This document shows, in pieces, positions 1 to 8,941 of a stretch of 64,000 nt of DNA (position 1 is its first letter; each line of letters opens with the position of its first letter). The notes below the pieces were generated by a model. The model made no database searches, was not told the origin of the DNA, and saw nothing but the letters and a program-made list of their open reading frames with translations. Made by a program: the position numbers and the translations under genes. This DNA is from Alphaproteobacteria bacterium. GTDB taxonomy: Bacteria > Pseudomonadota > Alphaproteobacteria > Rickettsiales > UBA3002. The DNA lies in assembly GCA_017302575.1 (NCBI GenBank), contig JAFLDD010000001.1, positions 372,001 through 436,000 of the forward strand. The letters run 5' to 3'.

Positions 1-21
1 TTCTCACGGAGGGCTGCGTGA
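1..21 (+). other. Tail of a truncated nuoG-like leader ORF (copy A)
   Basis: The first seven codons of the window read FSRRAA-stop. The same six residues end the nuoG-like mini-ORF at 273-329, where they follow a recognisable NuoG N-terminus. The two 21-base segments differ at three positions, all third-codon and synonymous. The CGGAGG inside is the Shine-Dalgarno sequence of the gene at 18, whose GTG start overlaps the TGA stop. The rest of this copy presumably lies left of the window, so calling it a nuoG duplicate is inferred from copy B. Confidence 0.5.
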
Positions 22-269
22 GAAAGTTACTTATTGTTTTGCTGGCTATTCTGCCCTTACAGGCGAGTGCTTATGGATACGATTGCGAGAGTTCCATAGA
101 TTCTTATAATACCGCTATTAATGACGTATCCTATGCTTTGAAACGTTACACAAATTGTCTAAGCTCAAGCCAAGGTAGGGATGACTGCAGCTATGAATTT
201 CGAAAAGTGAAATACGCGCAAGATGCAATTGAAAGCGGTGTTTCAGATATTAGTTCGCATTGTGAGTAA
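18..269 (+). CDS. Small exported four-cysteine protein, unrecognised
   Basis: This 83-residue protein starts at GTG, with GGAGG ending about 5 nt upstream. Residues 1-18 form a signal peptide: basic MRK, a hydrophobic core, and an ASA-type cleavage site before YGYD. The mature part of about 65 residues is polar and probably helical, with four cysteines (in DCES, TNCL, DDCS and SHCE), which could form two disulfides in the periplasm. I recognise no family. It lies upstream of nuoG and its start overlaps the stop of a nuoG-like leader fragment, so translation is probably coupled to the nuo message. It looks more AT-rich than the nuo genes by eye, consistent with acquisition. Confidence 0.7.
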   Translation: MRKLLIVLLAILPLQASAYGYDCESSIDSYNTAINDVSYALKRYTNCLSSSQGRDDCSYEFRKVKYAQDAIESGVSDISSHCE

Positions 270-272
270 ATT

Positions 273-329
273 ATGCCCTTAATGAAAATAAATAGTCAGG
301 AAGTTGAGTTCTCGCGGAGGGCAGCATGA
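273..329 (+). pseudogene. Duplicated, truncated nuoG 5' end (copy B) acting as leader ORF
   Basis: This 18-codon ORF encodes MPLMKINSQEVEFSRRAA and stops. Its first 13 codons align with the real nuoG start at 909 ([13 protein letters not shown]), with 31 of 39 bases identical by hand count. After the shared Phe codon the sequence diverges into a segment that supplies CGGAGG and a TGA overlapping the ATG at 326 (ATGA). It is therefore a partial duplicate of the nuoG start that now leads into the inserted gene at 326. Whether the peptide is made is unknown; the arrangement would support translational coupling. Confidence 0.75.
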
Positions 330-907
330 GCTTCATGAGGTTATTCAGCGCAATTGTGGCAGCGCTGCTCTTTGTGACAGCAATCGTCTATGGGGGCGTT
401 TACCTCTGGGCGCAATCGATTAGCGAGAATGATATAGAAGCCATGCTCGCTAAAATGGAAGAATCGCAAACACAAGTAATTGAATCCTTAGAAAAAGCCG
501 CGATTGCCTCACAGGAAAAACATGAAAAAGAAATTAAACAACGTAACCAAGAATTTGCAATTAAGTTAAAAGAAAAGCAAGGGTTCCTTAGGAGTTTCTC
601 CATAACGAACGCGCGCCGAGTCAGCCCAACAGATGACTATCAAGAACGCTATCTGGCACAGTTTGAAAATCACTCGCCTAAAACTGTTATTTCCATTCAA
701 TTTCAAGTAACTTACCTAAACGAAAAAAACGAAATGGTCGATACTAATACGCTTACGATGTATATTGATCCACCATTGGGTGTTGCGGCTGGGGGAGCGG
801 GAGTATTGCAATGGTGGCGTTCTGTGAAAGAAAAAGATTCTGCCATAAAGCATCCGCTTGCAAGGCATGTTGATGTGAAACTGATTGATGTGAAAGTGGT
901 TGATTAA
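326..907 (+). CDS. Single-pass membrane protein with coiled coil, unrecognised
   Basis: This 193-residue protein has an N-terminal hydrophobic helix (about residues 5-29), a charged Glu/Lys/Gln-rich stretch likely to be coiled coil (about 35-85), and a C-terminal beta-rich domain (about 88-193) carrying IQFQVTYLN and a glycine-rich GVAAGGAG. The topology suggests an inner-membrane anchor with the bulk in the periplasm. I recognise no family. The start ATG overlaps the stop of the nuoG-like leader (ATGA), with CGGAGG about 8 nt upstream, and the stop is 1 nt before the nuoG ATG. It is thus embedded in the complex I operon, but nothing in the sequence makes it a complex I subunit. Confidence 0.7.
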   Translation: MSFMRLFSAIVAALLFVTAIVYGGVYLWAQSISENDIEAMLAKMEESQTQVIESLEKAAIASQEKHEKEIKQRNQEFAIKLKEKQGFLRSFSITNARRVSPTDDYQERYLAQFENHSPKTVISIQFQVTYLNEKNEMVDTNTLTMYIDPPLGVAAGGAGVLQWWRSVKEKDSAIKHPLARHVDVKLIDVKVVD

Positions 908-908
908 T

Positions 909-2939
909 ATGCCGATGATGAGAATAGATGGTCAGGAAGTGGAATTCACCGCAGGCGAGTCGGTGATTCAGGTCTGTGATCGTATTGGTGTCGAGATTCC
1001 GCGTTTTTGTTATCACGAGAAGCTGCATATTGCGGGCAACTGCCGTATGTGCCTTGTTGAAGTGAAGCCTGGGCCGCCAAAGCCACAAGCATCATGCGCC
1101 TTGCCATGTGCCGAAAATATGGAAGTGAACACCAAGTCACCCATGGTGAAGAAGGCGCGGGAAGGGGTGATGGAGTTTTTGCTCATCAACCACCCGCTCG
1201 ATTGCCCAATATGTGACCAAGGTGGTGAGTGTGACTTGCAAGACCAAGCCATGGCCTATGGTACGGGCAAAAGCCGCTATCACGAGCATAAGCGCGCCGT
1301 GGAAGACAAATATATGGGGCCGCTCATTAAGCCACATATGACGCGCTGTATTCATTGTACGCGCTGTATTCGCTTCGTGGAAGACGTGGCGGGCGTGCCA
1401 GAGCTTGGCGCGATTGGCCGTGGTGAGCATATGGAAATCACCAGCTATCTCGAAAAAGCGCTGACCTCGGAAGTGTCGGCGAATGTGATTGACCTTTGCC
1501 CCGTTGGTGCGTTGACCAGCAAGCCCTACGCGTTCCATGCTCGCCCGTGGGAAGTGAAAAAAACTGAATCAATCGACGTGATGGATGCGGTGGGTAGTAA
1601 TATCCGCATCGACGCACGTGGTGAGGCAGTGCTGCGTATTTTGCCGCGCCTGAATGAGGAAGTGAACGAGGATTGGATTTCAGACAAAACGCGCTATGCG
1701 TGTGATGCGCTCAAGACCCAGCGCCTTGACAAGCCATACGTTCGCAAAAATGGTAAATTGCAGCCTGCGTCGTGGGACGAGGCATTGAGCGTGGTTGCCG
1801 AAAAATTGAAAACACTGAAGCCAGAGCAGACAGCCGCGATTGCAGGTAACCTTGCGGACGTGGAAAGCATGTTTGCGCTGAAGCAACTCATGGCGGGCGC
1901 GCATCTTGAGTGCCGCCAAGACGGTGCGAAGGTGGATGCTTCGGATCGCGGCGCCTACATCATGAATACGCCGATTGCAGAACTCGAAACGGCGGATGTG
2001 GTATTGTTCATCGGAACGAATCCGCGTGCGGAAGCGCCATTGGTAAATACACGTTTACGTAAAGCATACCTGCGTGGTGGCATGAAGGCTTACAATGTCG
2101 GCGCGGCATATGATTTGACGTATCCTGTAGAGCAGTTGGGCGTGAATCCTCAAATTCTCGCCGAAATTGCTTCGGGTAAGCACCCTGTAGCGGAGGCATT
2201 GAAAAATGCTAAGAAGCCAGTGGTGATTTTAGGCTATTCGGCAACCGCGCGCGAAGATGGTGAAGCAATTTTAGCCGCAGCTAAGGCGATTGGTGCATTG
2301 TGCCAGCGTGAAAATCATAATGGCTATAACATGCTGCATCATGCGGCAGCGCGTGTTGGTGCGTTGGATGTTGGATTCCTGAATGGCAAAGACATGAACG
2401 GCATTATCCGCGCGATTGAGAAAAAGGAAATCAAGCTGCTCTATCTGCTGGGGGTTGATGAAATTGATACGCAATATTTTGGCGATGCATTCGTAGTGTA
2501 CCAAGGCCACCATGGAGACATTGGCGCTCACCGTGCGGACGTGATTTTGCCAGGTGCGGCTTATACCGAGAAAGATGGCCTTTATGTAAATACTGAAGGA
2601 CGCGTGCAGGAAGCTTTCCGTGCGGTGTTCCCTGTAGGTGAAGCAAAAGAAGATTGGCAGATCGTTGCACGATTAGCGTCGATTTTGGGTAAATCACTCG
2701 CATTTAATTCGCTTGATGCTTTGCGTGCGGCGTTGGTGAAAGCACATCCAACATTCGCAAATATTGGTGGGCTGACTGCTGCACTATTCAAAGAAAGCAA
2801 AGCCAAAGGCGATATCGCAAAGCCTGCCTTTGACTATCCAATTGAAAATTTCTATCGCACTTGTCCCATCAGCCGCGCGTCGAAGACGATGGCGCAATGT
2901 ACGGAATTGGTGCTCAAAAAAGATAAGAAGGCCGCATGA
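909..2939 (+). CDS. nuoG: NADH-quinone oxidoreductase subunit G
   Basis: This is the iron-sulfur subunit of the peripheral arm of respiratory complex I, passing electrons from the NuoEF module toward NuoI and NuoB. It has 676 residues, typical of the shorter alphaproteobacterial form. Visible ligands are the N-terminal 2Fe-2S set (C34, C45, C48, C67), the His/Cys cluster (H95, C99, C102, C108) and a 4Fe-4S set (C147, C150, C153, C197), followed by a molybdopterin-oxidoreductase-like domain. ATG at 909 is preferred to the upstream in-frame TTG at 900 because MPMMRIDG matches the family N-terminus. Its stop overlaps nuoH (ATGA). Confidence 0.98.
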   Translation: MPMMRIDGQEVEFTAGESVIQVCDRIGVEIPRFCYHEKLHIAGNCRMCLVEVKPGPPKPQASCALPCAENMEVNTKSPMVKKAREGVMEFLLINHPLDCPICDQGGECDLQDQAMAYGTGKSRYHEHKRAVEDKYMGPLIKPHMTRCIHCTRCIRFVEDVAGVPELGAIGRGEHMEITSYLEKALTSEVSANVIDLCPVGALTSKPYAFHARPWEVKKTESIDVMDAVGSNIRIDARGEAVLRILPRLNEEVNEDWISDKTRYACDALKTQRLDKPYVRKNGKLQPASWDEALSVVAEKLKTLKPEQTAAIAGNLADVESMFALKQLMAGAHLECRQDGAKVDASDRGAYIMNTPIAELETADVVLFIGTNPRAEAPLVNTRLRKAYLRGGMKAYNVGAAYDLTYPVEQLGVNPQILAEIASGKHPVAEALKNAKKPVVILGYSATAREDGEAILAAAKAIGALCQRENHNGYNMLHHAAARVGALDVGFLNGKDMNGIIRAIEKKEIKLLYLLGVDEIDTQYFGDAFVVYQGHHGDIGAHRADVILPGAAYTEKDGLYVNTEGRVQEAFRAVFPVGEAKEDWQIVARLASILGKSLAFNSLDALRAALVKAHPTFANIGGLTAALFKESKAKGDIAKPAFDYPIENFYRTCPISRASKTMAQCTELVLKKDKKAA

Positions 2940-3988
2940 ACGAGCTGATCGAAGAGTTGAATGAATTTATGAGCGAGCCGCTCTGGTTGGAGATAATCCT
3001 GCCAACGCTCGAAGTCGTTGGTAGAATTCTAACCGTTACCGTGCCGCTCATTATTTGTATGGCGATGCTGACTTATGCCGAGCGTAAAGTGATTGCGGCG
3101 ATGCAGTTGCGTCGTGGCCCGAACGTAGTGGGGCCATTTGGTTTGCTTCAGCCATTTGCGGACGGATTGAAGCTCATTTTTAAAGAAACAATCATTCCGA
3201 CGCAGGCAAACAAGGTAATGTTCATGCTCGCGCCGATGATTACGTTCGCGCTGGCGTTGCTTGGTTGGGCGGTGGTGCCATTCTCAGAAGATTTCGTGAT
3301 TGCGGATATTAACGTAGGTATTCTCTATCTCTTCGCCATTTCGTCGCTTGGGGTTTACGGCATTATCATTTCTGGTTGGGCGTCGAACTCCAAATATGCG
3401 TTCCTTGGTGCGATTCGCTCCAGCGCGCAGATGGTTTCGTATGAAGTATCGATTGGTCTGGTGATTATCACCGTATTGCTTTGTGCTGGTTCCTTGAACT
3501 TAACGGAAATCGTGAAAGCGCAGGCAGGTGGCGCGGGTAATTGGTATATCGCTTCGGGCTTGCTGCCGATGTTCGTGGTGTTCTTTATCTCTGGTCTTGC
3601 GGAAACCAACCGCTTGCCATTCGACCTGCCTGAGGCAGAGGGTGAATTGGTTGCAGGTTATAACGTCGAGTATTCGTCGATGGCGTTCGCGCTGTTCTTC
3701 CTTGGTGAATACATGAACATGATTCTCATGTCGGCGATGACGGTCATTCTATTCATGGGCGGCTGGTATGCTCCGTGTGCGTGGCTCGAGTTTATTCCGG
3801 GGCCTATCTGGTTCGTACTCAAGATCTGCGCATGTCTGTTCGTATTCCTTTGGGTGCGCGCAACCTTCCCACGCTACCGCTATGACCAGCTTATGCGTTT
3901 GGGTTGGAAAATCTTTTTACCACTTTCACTTTTGTGGGTTGTCGGCACGGCTGGCTACCTCGTTTACACCGATACGTTGCCGAGGTAG
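2936..3988 (+). CDS. nuoH: NADH-quinone oxidoreductase subunit H
   Basis: This integral membrane subunit of complex I forms the quinone chamber at the joint between the peripheral and membrane arms. The 350-residue protein shows the family's [17 protein letters not shown] loop near residue 45, [12 protein letters not shown] after it, and the [25 protein letters not shown] segment around residues 222-246. It has about eight or more hydrophobic helices. The start overlaps the nuoG stop by 4 nt, and nuoI follows at once. Confidence 0.98.
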   Translation: MNELIEELNEFMSEPLWLEIILPTLEVVGRILTVTVPLIICMAMLTYAERKVIAAMQLRRGPNVVGPFGLLQPFADGLKLIFKETIIPTQANKVMFMLAPMITFALALLGWAVVPFSEDFVIADINVGILYLFAISSLGVYGIIISGWASNSKYAFLGAIRSSAQMVSYEVSIGLVIITVLLCAGSLNLTEIVKAQAGGAGNWYIASGLLPMFVVFFISGLAETNRLPFDLPEAEGELVAGYNVEYSSMAFALFFLGEYMNMILMSAMTVILFMGGWYAPCAWLEFIPGPIWFVLKICACLFVFLWVRATFPRYRYDQLMRLGWKIFLPLSLLWVVGTAGYLVYTDTLPR

Positions 3989-3994
3989 ATGCTC

Positions 3995-4483
3995 ATGAAA
4001 CTTTTCTCATTAATTAAATCATTTACGCTCTTCGAGCTTCTGCGTGGAATGATGCTAACGCTCAAATACATGTTCTTTAGAGCGTCCGTGACCATCAATT
4101 ACCCATTTGAAAAAGGCCCACTCAGCCCGCGTTTCCGTGGCGAGCATGCGTTGCGCCGCTACCCGAATGGTGAGGAGCGTTGTATCGCCTGTAAATTGTG
4201 TGAGGCGATTTGCCCAGCGCAAGCCATCAGCATTGAGGCGGAAGAGCGTGAGGATGGTTCGCGCCGTACTACGCGTTACGATATTGATATGACCAAGTGC
4301 ATTTATTGCGGTCTGTGTCAGGAAGCTTGCCCTGTGGATGCGATTGTGGAGGGGCCGAATTTTGAATATGCCGCCGAAACGCGTGAGGAACTTTTTTACA
4401 ACAAAGAAAAATTATTGGCCAATGGTGACCGTTGGGAGGCAGCAATTGCTGCCAACTTAGCGGCCGATGCGGAATACAGGTAA
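3995..4483 (+). CDS. nuoI: NADH-quinone oxidoreductase subunit I
   Basis: This ferredoxin-like subunit carries two 4Fe-4S clusters (N6a and N6b) that relay electrons toward N2 in NuoB. From the ATG at 3995 it has 162 residues with two CxxCxxCxxxCP motifs, at C63/C66/C69/C73 and C102/C105/C108/C112. An upstream in-frame ATG at 3989 directly abuts the nuoH stop. GAGG at 3982-3985 is only 3 nt from that codon but 9 nt from 3995, so 3995 is preferred; the difference is two codons. Confidence 0.97.
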   Translation: MKLFSLIKSFTLFELLRGMMLTLKYMFFRASVTINYPFEKGPLSPRFRGEHALRRYPNGEERCIACKLCEAICPAQAISIEAEEREDGSRRTTRYDIDMTKCIYCGLCQEACPVDAIVEGPNFEYAAETREELFYNKEKLLANGDRWEAAIAANLAADAEYR

Positions 4484-4486
4484 GTG

Positions 4487-5107
4487 ATGGAATTTCCGAT
4501 TACAGATATTGTGTTTTACGCGTTTTCATTCGTGTTGGTTGCCGCAGCACTTGCGGTGATTACGGCGCGCAACCCGGTGCACTCGGTCTTCTTTCTGATT
4601 GTGGCGTTCTTTAATGCGGCTGGGTTATTCGTATTGCTGGGTGCTGAATACATCGCCATGACATTAGTGATTGTGTATGTTGGCGCGGTCGCGGTGCTAT
4701 TCCTTTTCGTGGTGATGATGCTCAATATCAATTTTGAGAAATTTCGTGCTGGCTTCATCAAGCATCTGCCGCTTGGTTTTGGCGTAGCGGCATTGTTGTT
4801 CATTCAAATTGGCGCGCTACTTTATCAGTCATTATTCACGCAAGCACCTGTTGCGCTCGCTGCGATGCCTATTCCGAATGTCGCGCAAACCACGAATGCA
4901 GAAGCCGTTGGTCTGTCGCTTTACACGCATTATGCCGCATTATTCCAACTTGCAGGCGTTATCCTCTTAGTGGCGATGATTGGGGCAATCGTATTGACGC
5001 TGCGCCAGCGTGAAGGCGTGCGCAAGCAGCGCATTTACACGCAGAATACTCGCAAAAAAGCAGACTCGATAGAAATTGTGAAACGCCAACCAGGGCAGGG
5101 GGCATAA
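4487..5107 (+). CDS. nuoJ: NADH-quinone oxidoreductase subunit J
   Basis: This membrane-arm subunit of complex I has 206 residues and about five transmembrane helices. It shows the [12 protein letters not shown] segment near residue 28 and the [23 protein letters not shown] region typical of NuoJ/ND6. ATG at 4487 is chosen over an in-frame GTG at 4484. A polar, basic C-terminal tail follows the last helix. The stop overlaps the nuoK start (TAATG). Confidence 0.97.
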   Translation: MEFPITDIVFYAFSFVLVAAALAVITARNPVHSVFFLIVAFFNAAGLFVLLGAEYIAMTLVIVYVGAVAVLFLFVVMMLNINFEKFRAGFIKHLPLGFGVAALLFIQIGALLYQSLFTQAPVALAAMPIPNVAQTTNAEAVGLSLYTHYAALFQLAGVILLVAMIGAIVLTLRQREGVRKQRIYTQNTRKKADSIEIVKRQPGQGA

Positions 5108-5433
5108 TGGAACACGCGCTCTTTGGCTCTATTACGATTAGCCATTATGTGATGCTGGCGACGTTGATTTTTGTCATCGGTATTTGCGGCATTTTCCTCA
5201 ACCGCAAAAATATCATCACGATTTTGATGTCCATCGAGCTTATCTTGCTAGCGGTGAATATTAATATGGTTGCCTTCTCAGTGCATCTGGGTGACTTGAC
5301 GGGGCAGATTTTTACCATGCTTATTTTGACGGTCGCTGCTGCTGAGGCTGCGATTGGCCTTGCGATTCTGGTCGTATTCTTCCGTAACCGTGCCACGATC
5401 GATGTGGACGATATCAATACATTAAAGGGATAG
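5107..5433 (+). CDS. nuoK: NADH-quinone oxidoreductase subunit K
   Basis: This small subunit of the complex I membrane arm carries buried glutamates on the proton pathway. The 108-residue protein has three hydrophobic helices and the NuoK hallmark [21 protein letters not shown] (residues about 30-50), followed by an [13 protein letters not shown] helix with the second conserved Glu. It is coupled to nuoJ by TAATG; nuoL follows after 1 nt. Confidence 0.97.
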   Translation: MEHALFGSITISHYVMLATLIFVIGICGIFLNRKNIITILMSIELILLAVNINMVAFSVHLGDLTGQIFTMLILTVAAAEAAIGLAILVVFFRNRATIDVDDINTLKG

Positions 5434-5434
5434 C

Positions 5435-7396
5435 ATGTCGCTGAATGAACTGATGATTGCCTGTATTTTCCTGCCGCTTGCTGGCGCGCTGGTGTCGGGC
5501 TTGTTCGTGCGCAATATCGCTGACAAGACAGCACAAATCATCACCTGCACACCACTGGTTATAAGTGCGATCTGTGCATGGTTTATTTTTGGGGATGTCA
5601 CATCTCATGGCATCAGCACCACCATCACGGTCTTGCCGTGGATACATTCTGGCAGCTTTGAAGTTAACTGGGCACTGAAGCTGGATTCGCTTACAGCAAT
5701 CATGCTCACGCTTGTCACCACAGTTTCGGCAGTCGTGCATATCTATTCGGTCGGCTACATGAGCCACGACGACCATAAGCAGCGCTTTATGTGCTATTTA
5801 TCGCTCTTTACCTTCTGCATGTTGATGTTGGTGACGGCGGACAACTTCATCCAGCTTTTCTTTGGTTGGGAAGGTGTTGGTCTATGCTCTTACCTATTGA
5901 TTGGTTTCTGGTTCACCAAGCCCGAGGCTAATGCTGCAGCCATTAAGGCGTTTTTGGTGAATCGTGTGGGTGATTTTGGTTTTGCGCTGGGTATTGCAGC
6001 GCTGTTTTTCACTTTTGGCACGGTTGGCTTTACAGAGACATTCGCTGCAGCGAAAGATTTCGCGTCGGAAACTCCGAACGCTGCTTGGGTGGTATTTGGT
6101 TACAGCGTACCGGTGATGGATACAATTTGTCTGTTACTCTTTATGGGCGCGATGGGTAAGTCGGCGCAATTCCTGTTACATACGTGGCTACCGGACGCGA
6201 TGGAAGGCCCAACCCCCGTTTCGGCATTGATTCACGCTGCAACCATGGTGACGGCTGGTGTATTCATGGTGGCGCGCTGCTCGCCGCTTTTTGAATATGC
6301 GCCAACCGCATTGATGGTCGTTACGTATGTAGGGGCGATTACGGCGATATTTGCCGCGTCGGTTGGCCTCGTGCAAAATGATATTAAGCGCGTGATAGCG
6401 TACTCTACCTGTTCGCAACTGGGTTACATGTTCTTTGCATGCGGTGTTTCGGCATATGGTGGTGCGGTATTCCACCTCTTCACCCACGGCTTCTTCAAGG
6501 CGCTATTGTTCCTTGGTGCTGGCTCGGTGATTCACGCGATGAGTGGCGAGCAAGATATGCGCAAAATGGGCGGTATCTGGAAGCACATACCATACACTTA
6601 CGCATTTATGTGGATCGGCTCACTCGCGCTTGCGGGTATTCCATGGTTTGCGGGCTACTTCTCAAAAGATATGATTTTAGAGGCGGCCTATGCGGCTGGA
6701 ACCACGCAAGGATACGTTGCCTATGGCTTGGGCGTAACGGCGGCGTTCATGACAGCGTTCTATAGCTGGCGACTATTGTTTATGACATTCCATGGCACGC
6801 CACGCGCTGACCATCACACGATGGAGCATATCCATGAATCACCACCCATTATGTTGCTGCCACTGCTGCCGCTCGTGCTTGGTGCGTTGATCGCGGGTGC
6901 GCTAGGCTACTATGCGTGGGATATTGTGGCGGGCACAAAGGCCTTCTGGGGTAATGCGCTTTATGTATTGCCAGAGAATAACACATTGAAGGCGGCGCAT
7001 CATGTGCCTTCATGGGTGCCTGTCCTGCCGCTTATTGTTGTTCTTACAGGCATTGCGCTGGCGTATCTGTTCTACATCAAATGCCCAGCATTGCCGCAAA
7101 AATTGGCTGCGCGCTTTGGCGCAGTCTACCGCTTCTTGCTCAATAAATGGTATTTTGACGAACTTTATAATGCTGTTTTTGTGAAGAACGCTAATCGCAT
7201 TGGTGCGATGCTTTGGAAGACGGGTGATGTAAAAATCGTTGATGGGCTTGGGCCCAATGGTGTGGCGTTTATTAGCCGCGTGATTGCTAAGCGCACGGGC
7301 GCGATTCAAACAGGATATGTGTATCACTACGCTTTCGCGATGTTGGTGGGCCTGCTCATCCTCATTTCGTGGTTGGCGTATGTTATGTTGGGTTAA
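5435..7396 (+). CDS. nuoL: NADH-quinone oxidoreductase subunit L
   Basis: This is the distal antiporter-like proton-pumping subunit of complex I, with the long lateral helix. The 653-residue membrane protein shows the signature GWEGVGLCSYLLIGFW (near residue 145), the HTWLPDAMEGPTPVSALIHAATMV proton-channel segment (near 249) and FLFTHGF-type helices. The final part contains amphipathic sequence and a terminal hydrophobic helix, as expected. It lies between nuoK and nuoM with 1-3 nt gaps. Confidence 0.98.
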   Translation: MSLNELMIACIFLPLAGALVSGLFVRNIADKTAQIITCTPLVISAICAWFIFGDVTSHGISTTITVLPWIHSGSFEVNWALKLDSLTAIMLTLVTTVSAVVHIYSVGYMSHDDHKQRFMCYLSLFTFCMLMLVTADNFIQLFFGWEGVGLCSYLLIGFWFTKPEANAAAIKAFLVNRVGDFGFALGIAALFFTFGTVGFTETFAAAKDFASETPNAAWVVFGYSVPVMDTICLLLFMGAMGKSAQFLLHTWLPDAMEGPTPVSALIHAATMVTAGVFMVARCSPLFEYAPTALMVVTYVGAITAIFAASVGLVQNDIKRVIAYSTCSQLGYMFFACGVSAYGGAVFHLFTHGFFKALLFLGAGSVIHAMSGEQDMRKMGGIWKHIPYTYAFMWIGSLALAGIPWFAGYFSKDMILEAAYAAGTTQGYVAYGLGVTAAFMTAFYSWRLLFMTFHGTPRADHHTMEHIHESPPIMLLPLLPLVLGALIAGALGYYAWDIVAGTKAFWGNALYVLPENNTLKAAHHVPSWVPVLPLIVVLTGIALAYLFYIKCPALPQKLAARFGAVYRFLLNKWYFDELYNAVFVKNANRIGAMLWKTGDVKIVDGLGPNGVAFISRVIAKRTGAIQTGYVYHYAFAMLVGLLILISWLAYVMLG

Positions 7397-7399
7397 TGT

Positions 7400-8941
7400 A
7401 TGGAAAATAGTTTAACAGCACTGATTGCTTTGCCCGTTCTAGGTGCGGTGGTTACCTATGTGCTGGGCCGTGGTAATGACAGTTTTGCGCGTTATTCGGC
7501 GCTGCTTACAACGCTTGTAACATTTGCGCTGTCGTTAGTGATCGCGTCGGGATTTGATAGCTCAAGCGCTGAATATCAATTCGTTGAGAAAGTGAATTGG
7601 TTTAAAGGCTACGAAATTTTCTACCACGTAGGTCTGGATGGCATTTCTCTATGGATGGTGCTGCTTACCACCTTCTTGATGCCAATTTGTATTCTATGTT
7701 CGTGGGCATCCATTAGCAGCCGCGTGCGCGAGTTTATGTCGCTATTCTTGCTACTGGAAGCCTTGGTTATCGGCGTATTCTGTGCACTTGATCTGTTGGT
7801 GTTTTACATCTTCTTCGAGGCGGTGCTGATTCCGATGTATCTCATTATCGGTATCTGGGGGGGTGCTAATCGCATTTATGCGGCCTATAAATTCTTCCTC
7901 TATACGCTGGCGGGTTCAGTATTATTCTTGCTCGCGCTGCTCTATCTCTATTTCACGTTTGGTACGACAGATATCCCAACGCTTACTGAGCAAGCGCCAA
8001 GCCTGAGCCTTGAGATTCAGAAATATCTGTGGCTGGCGATGTTTGTTTCTTTTGCGGTCAAAGTTCCTATGTGGCCATTCCACACGTGGTTGCCTGACGC
8101 GCACGTGCAAGCGCCGACGGCGGGTTCCGTTATTCTTGCGGGTGTCTTGCTTAAGCTGGGTGGCTATGGTTTCTTGAGATTCTCACTGCCCATGCTGCCT
8201 GAGGCATCGCACGCGTTTGCGGATTATGTGTTTATCCTCTCTATCATTGCGGTGGTTTATACCTCTCTGATTGCCTTGGTGCAGGAGGATATGAAAAAGC
8301 TCATTGCCTACAGTTCCGTGGCGCATATGGGCTTTGTAACGCTGGGTGCATTCTCGTTTAATCAGCAAGGCCTTGAAGGCGCGATGATTCAGATGGTGAG
8401 TCACGGTCTGGTTTCGGGTGCGTTGTTCCTATGTGTTGGTGTGATCTATGACCGCCTGCATACACGCGATATTGCGAAGTATGGCGGCGTGGTGAATGTC
8501 ATGCCGTATTATGCAGCGACCTTCATGGTGTTTACGATGGCATCGGCTGGTCTGCCAGGCACTTCAGGCTTTGTTGGGGAAATTTTGGTTATTGTCGGCT
8601 CGTATCAGGCGGCGGCATGGGCAACAATTGGTGCGGCAACGGGGCTTGTGTTAGGCGCTGCCTATATGCTTTGGCTCTATCGCCGTGTTGTGTTTGGCGC
8701 TATCACGAACCCAGATGTTAAATCCATGACGGACTTAAACGTGCGCGAGCATCTTTATTTTGTTCCTATCATTGTGCTGGTGCTGTGGTTGGGGATTTAT
8801 CCATCAACAATCAGCCATTCACTGACGCCATCGATTGAGAAGCTGGTGGAACAGGTAAAGATAAACCCTCGCGCGGATAGTGCTATCGAGGCGGATAAAG
8901 ATACGTTGCCTTCCGCGCTGCCCGAAGGAGAGCAGGAATAA
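7400..8941 (+). CDS. nuoM: NADH-quinone oxidoreductase subunit M
   Basis: This is the second antiporter-like proton-pumping subunit of complex I. The 513-residue protein shows YHVGLDGISLWMVLLTTFLMP, the FEAVLIPMYLIIGIWGG helix with the conserved Glu, and FHTWLPDAHVQAPTAGSVILAG. Helices cover residues 1 to about 480; a charged C-terminal tail (about 30 residues) ends PEGEQE. The GGAG inside codons for that tail probably serves as ribosome binding site for nuoN, whose start overlaps this stop. Confidence 0.98.
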   Translation: MENSLTALIALPVLGAVVTYVLGRGNDSFARYSALLTTLVTFALSLVIASGFDSSSAEYQFVEKVNWFKGYEIFYHVGLDGISLWMVLLTTFLMPICILCSWASISSRVREFMSLFLLLEALVIGVFCALDLLVFYIFFEAVLIPMYLIIGIWGGANRIYAAYKFFLYTLAGSVLFLLALLYLYFTFGTTDIPTLTEQAPSLSLEIQKYLWLAMFVSFAVKVPMWPFHTWLPDAHVQAPTAGSVILAGVLLKLGGYGFLRFSLPMLPEASHAFADYVFILSIIAVVYTSLIALVQEDMKKLIAYSSVAHMGFVTLGAFSFNQQGLEGAMIQMVSHGLVSGALFLCVGVIYDRLHTRDIAKYGGVVNVMPYYAATFMVFTMASAGLPGTSGFVGEILVIVGSYQAAAWATIGAATGLVLGAAYMLWLYRRVVFGAITNPDVKSMTDLNVREHLYFVPIIVLVLWLGIYPSTISHSLTPSIEKLVEQVKINPRADSAIEADKDTLPSALPEGEQE

